From: Candidatus Uhrbacteria bacterium RIFCSPHIGHO2_02_FULL_57_19
Lineage (GTDB): Bacteria > Patescibacteriota > Patescibacteriia > 2-12-FULL-57-11
DNA length: 7,070 nucleotides
NCBI GenBank assembly: GCA_001791115.1
Contig: MGDZ01000027.1
Coordinates: 1 to 7,070, forward strand
Reading direction: 5' to 3'
This document shows positions 4,342-7,070 of the stretch, in pieces. Both the position numbers and the translations under genes were made by a program. The notes beneath the pieces were generated by a model. It saw nothing but the letters and a program-made list of their open reading frames with translations, had not been told where the DNA came from and made no database searches. The number at the start of each line of letters is the position of its first letter. Within the stretch, counting starts at the first letter, position 1.

Positions 4342-6944
4342 CTCGCGTCTGGCATGCCATGACCAAAGACGAAGCGCTCTCCGCGCTTCATTCGACCGAA
4401 GACGGCCTCTCGGCCCGCGAGGCGGCCGCTCGGCTGGCCCGCTTCGGTCCGAACAAACTGGTCCGTCGCCGGCGCGTCGGAGCGCCGACCATTCTTCTGC
4501 GACAACTCCGCGGGGCCCTGAACCTGCTTCTTTTCGGCGCCGGCGCGGTTTCTTTTTTTCTCCGAGAGTTCACCGACGCCACCGTCATCTTCATTACCGC
4601 CGGGGCCACCGTCGGTTTCGGTTTTTTTCAGGAGTGGAAGTCGGAGCGGGCCCTGCGCGCCCTGCGTTCCAGAATCGAACTGACTGCTCGAGTTCTTCGG
4701 AACGGCCGAGAGGCGGCGATTCAGGCCAAGGAGCTGGTTCCCGGGGACGTCATTCATCTATCCGAAGGAGACCGCGTGCCGGCCGATCTGCGCATTCTTC
4801 ACTCGCGCGAACTTGAAGCCGACGAGTCCACTCTTACCGGGGAGTCCCTGCCGGCGGAAAAAGCGCCTCACCCAGTCGCTTCCGGAACGGCATTGGCCGA
4901 ACGCAGTTCAATGCTCTATTTGGGAACAGTGGTGGTGCGGGGAACGGCGGTTTGCGCGGTGGCGGCAACCGGCGCCGGTACCGAACTCGGCCGGATCGCG
5001 GAGTCGCTCTCCGAAGTCAAAGAACTGCCCACCCCGCTCCAGCGGGCTGTCTCCCGGATGGTTCTGGGGATTACCACTTTGGTGGCCGCGGGCGTGGTCA
5101 TTACCATGGGATTTGGCCTTTTCCGCGGCCTGCCTTTTTTCACGGTTCTGGTCATCTCGGTGGCCGTAGCCGTGGCTGCCATTCCCGAGGGACTGACCGT
5201 TTCAGTCACGGCCATGCTTACCCGGGGAATGCTGGTGCTCCTTAAGTCCAAGGCGCTGGTGCGGCGCCTTCTGGCCGCTGAAACCCTAGGAGCCGTTTCC
5301 GTGGTTTGTTTGGATAAGACCGGCACCATCACCCGGGGAGAAATGCGGCTGGCGGAGACGGCCGGACTGCCGGGTGTTGACGTCGCGGAGCGGGCCATGG
5401 AGCTGGTAGCTCTTTGTGTGACCGGCGCCCGCCCGGAGAATCCGCGATCACCCATCTCCCGTTGGGAGATCGTCGGCGAGTCGACGGAACGGGCCCTGCT
5501 GGCCGCCGCGGTGGGTCGAGGGGAAGGAGAGCACTATCGCCGTCGGCTCCTGGCCGACTCGGTTCCTTTTTCTTCCGAACGCCGGTTTCAGGCCGCCATC
5601 TCGGTTGACCGAGAGAGCGGGCAGGCGGCTTTTATCGCCATTGGCGCTCCGGAAAAAATTCTCGAGGCATCAAATACAGTCATCGGCCGAGACGGCCCGC
5701 GGACGCTTGATGGGGGTCGGCGGCGGGAGTTGGAAGAGGAACTTACCCGGCTGGCAGCTTCAGGATTCCGGACAGTGGCCGTGGGATTCCGCCCTCTTCC
5801 GAAAAGCCGAACCATCCTCCCGGCCGAACGGAGTGCGCTTCCGGAGCTGACTTTTGTCGCCTTTCTGGCCCTGGCCGATCCGGTGCGCCCTGAGGTCAAA
5901 GTCGTCATCAAGCAGATGCGCCAGGCCGGCATCCGGCTGATGATGATTACCGGCGACAATCCGGTGACCGCCTCGGCCGTGGCCCGAGAGATCGACCTTC
6001 ACCGGACCGAGGCCGTAGTTTTCGGCGATCTGGAAGGGTTGGAGCCCTCCGAGTTTTCCGAGCGTCTCCGGGAGACGGACGTCATTGCTCGGGTGGCGCC
6101 GGCTGACAAACTGCGGATCATCGAGGCCCTGCAGGGAGGAGGGGAGACGGTGGCCATGACCGGCGACGGGGTTAACGACGCTCCGGCTTTGAAGCGGGCC
6201 GACATCGGAGTGGTCATGGGTTCGGGCACTGACGTGGCCAAGGAGGTGGCTGACCTGGTCCTGCTCGACAACAAACTGCCGACCATGGTGCGGGCCGTCT
6301 CCGAAGGGCGGGGCATTTTCGAGAACATCCGCAAGGTGGCTATCTTTCTCCTTCACGACAGCTTTACCGAGGTGGTGCTCATTTCCACAGCCATGGTCTT
6401 GGGCCTTCCGCCGCCTCTTCTGGCCGCCCAGATTCTCTGGGTCAATCTGATCGAAGACGTGGGCCCCAGTTTTGCCATGGCTTTTGAACCGGCCGAGGCC
6501 CGGCTGATGGCCGAGCCGCCCCGAAGAGCCGGACAGCCGCTTCTTCCGCCGCGGTTTCTGGCTTTTACCGCGCTGGCCGGTCTGGCCACCAGCATCATTC
6601 TCCTGGGACTGTTCCTCTTGCTCTGGAACCAGGTGCAGTCCGTGGGTTACGTGCGGACCATGGTTTTCGTCGGCTTGGGCATCAACTCGCTTTTTACCGT
6701 TTTTTCTTTGCGGCGCCTGCGCGAACCGGTATGGAGAACGTCTTTCCTTGAGAATCGGGCCATGCTCGTCGCTGTCGGCATGGGGTTTCTGCTTTTTTTC
6801 TTGAGCATTTATGTCCAGCCACTGGCCCATCTTTTGGGGACCGTTCCGCTGGAGTTGAAAGACTGGGGCCTCTTGCTTTCCTTTGGTTTGGGCAATCTTC
6901 TGGTCATCGAGGCGCTCAAAGCGATTATCTTAAGGAGGAGATGA
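4338..6944 (+). CDS. P2-type cation-transporting ATPase (probably Ca2+)
   Basis: An 868-residue P-type ATPase that uses ATP to pump cations across the membrane. Visible motifs: TGES (167-170) in the actuator domain, PEGL (283-286) in helix M4, DKTGT (326-330) with the phosphorylated Asp326, TGDN (538-541) and GDGVNDAP (609-616). M5 carries Glu678; M6 reads LWVNLIED (700-707) with Asn703 and Asp707. PEGL together with the M5/M6 residues points to the P2 (SERCA-like) group; the length is normal for bacterial members. Compared with SERCA, the Asn of M5 is Ser675, the M6 Thr is Glu706, and the Lys of the KGAPE nucleotide-binding motif is Ile435. The GTG start at 4338 overlaps the antiporter stop (GTGA). 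I prefer it to the ATG at 4359 because the residues Trp-His-Ala before that ATG are conserved at the N-terminus of this family. Exact ion is inferred. Confidence 0.93.
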   Translation: MTRVWHAMTKDEALSALHSTEDGLSAREAAARLARFGPNKLVRRRRVGAPTILLRQLRGALNLLLFGAGAVSFFLREFTDATVIFITAGATVGFGFFQEWKSERALRALRSRIELTARVLRNGREAAIQAKELVPGDVIHLSEGDRVPADLRILHSRELEADESTLTGESLPAEKAPHPVASGTALAERSSMLYLGTVVVRGTAVCAVAATGAGTELGRIAESLSEVKELPTPLQRAVSRMVLGITTLVAAGVVITMGFGLFRGLPFFTVLVISVAVAVAAIPEGLTVSVTAMLTRGMLVLLKSKALVRRLLAAETLGAVSVVCLDKTGTITRGEMRLAETAGLPGVDVAERAMELVALCVTGARPENPRSPISRWEIVGESTERALLAAAVGRGEGEHYRRRLLADSVPFSSERRFQAAISVDRESGQAAFIAIGAPEKILEASNTVIGRDGPRTLDGGRRRELEEELTRLAASGFRTVAVGFRPLPKSRTILPAERSALPELTFVAFLALADPVRPEVKVVIKQMRQAGIRLMMITGDNPVTASAVAREIDLHRTEAVVFGDLEGLEPSEFSERLRETDVIARVAPADKLRIIEALQGGGETVAMTGDGVNDAPALKRADIGVVMGSGTDVAKEVADLVLLDNKLPTMVRAVSEGRGIFENIRKVAIFLLHDSFTEVVLISTAMVLGLPPPLLAAQILWVNLIEDVGPSFAMAFEPAEARLMAEPPRRAGQPLLPPRFLAFTALAGLATSIILLGLFLLLWNQVQSVGYVRTMVFVGLGINSLFTVFSLRRLREPVWRTSFLENRAMLVAVGMGFLLFFLSIYVQPLAHLLGTVPLELKDWGLLLSFGLGNLLVIEALKAIILRRR
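6932..6940 (+). promoter_or_regulatory. Shine-Dalgarno site for the nuclease gene
   Basis: AAGGAGGAG lies within the last codons of the ATPase gene, and the GGAGG core ends nine bases before the ATG at 6948. It fixes the start of the partial gene at the right edge and also explains the Arg-rich end of the ATPase (LRRR). Confidence 0.8.
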
Positions 6945-6947
6945 ATT

Positions 6948-7070
6948 ATGCCCCGTCGGAAAAAAATTCCTCACATCACCGCCGAGACTTTTTTCCAGTA
7001 CGTCACCTGCCCCTCGTGGGTCTGGTATGAAGTCTATGGAAAGAAGTCGGAAAAAAAAGAACCCTCGGGC
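6948..7070 (+). CDS. RecB/Cas4-like PD-(D/E)XK nuclease, N-terminal part
   Basis: Only the first 41 codons are in the window; the gene runs off the right edge. The basic start MPRRKK is followed by ITAETFFQYVTCPSWVWYEVYG (about residues 10-31). A Tyr followed by a Cys-Pro and an aromatic-rich helix is the N-terminal pattern of RecB-like and Cas4-like nucleases, where this Cys can be the first ligand of an iron-sulfur cluster. The catalytic residues would lie downstream and cannot be seen, so activity and subfamily are unknown. The start is supported by a strong Shine-Dalgarno site. It begins three bases after the ATPase stop and probably shares the transcript. Such nucleases occur both with CRISPR systems and alone; nothing in the window shows a CRISPR array. 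Confidence 0.55.
   Translation, partial: MPRRKKIPHITAETFFQYVTCPSWVWYEVYGKKSEKKEPSG

Noticed and set aside
4359..4361. ATG at 4359 as the start of the ATPase
   Set aside because: It would remove the Trp-His-Ala residues typical of this family's N-terminus. The GTG at 4338 also gives the usual four-base overlap with the antiporter.
3938..4816. A 292-codon plus-strand frame bridging the antiporter and ATPase genes
   Set aside because: It is the shifted frame of two well-supported genes. The product is rich in Pro, Arg and Ser and has no family features.
5760..6830. A 356-codon open frame on the minus strand opposite the ATPase
   Set aside because: Its product is rich in His, Gly, Gln and Arg without a recognisable domain, and the plus strand clearly encodes the ATPase motifs here.
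1..7070. Search for CRISPR array, tRNA, rRNA, insertion sequence or prophage genes
   Set aside because: I saw no spaced repeats beyond the two-copy 17-bp unit, no RNA-gene signatures and no transposase or integrase motifs. The window is almost fully occupied by the genes listed.

Overview
The window looks like a compact, fairly GC-rich bacterial chromosome segment with almost no non-coding DNA. I infer an uncultivated lineage of the Patescibacteria/CPR type. The reasons are a DUF5652-type small membrane protein, several genes without a Shine-Dalgarno site, promoter-to-start spacing that suggests leaderless mRNAs, very short intergenic gaps, and a nuclease N-terminus of a kind I associate with these genomes. 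This placement rests on recalled family resemblance, not a search. I see no tRNA, rRNA, CRISPR array, insertion sequence or phage gene.

Layout. Positions 1-189 (minus strand) hold the start of a small Cys-rich, zinc-ribbon-like membrane protein. It has a near-perfect Shine-Dalgarno site and an extended -10 promoter, and it diverges from the rest. A first plus-strand block (270-3344) carries a DUF5652-like membrane protein, a DUF4230-like anchored protein, a possible 34-residue single-helix peptide, an unrecognised soluble 163-residue protein, a PGPGW/DUF454-like membrane protein, and a well-supported glucose-6-phosphate isomerase. Gaps there are a few bases except for a 61-base stretch at 1102-1162, which has a small hairpin and a promoter-like sequence. 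The block ends in a 17-bp direct repeat and an intrinsic terminator (3387-3409).

A second block (3424 to the right edge) starts at a promoter whose -10 element directly abuts the terminator T-tract. It encodes a CaCA-family Na+/Ca2+ antiporter, then a P2-type cation-transporting ATPase overlapping it by four bases, then the first 41 codons of a RecB/Cas4-like PD-(D/E)XK nuclease with a strong Shine-Dalgarno site inside the end of the ATPase gene.

How they work together. The antiporter and the ATPase form a plausible two-part cation (probably Ca2+) export module, one driven by an ion gradient and one by ATP, made from one transcript. The first block joins one glycolytic enzyme to several small membrane proteins of unknown role. 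I found no clear new defence or mobile system. The points most worth a second look are the terminator-promoter fusion with probable leaderless starts, the unusual nucleotide-binding and ion-site residues of the ATPase, the divergent Cys-rich membrane protein, and the unrecognised 163-residue protein.
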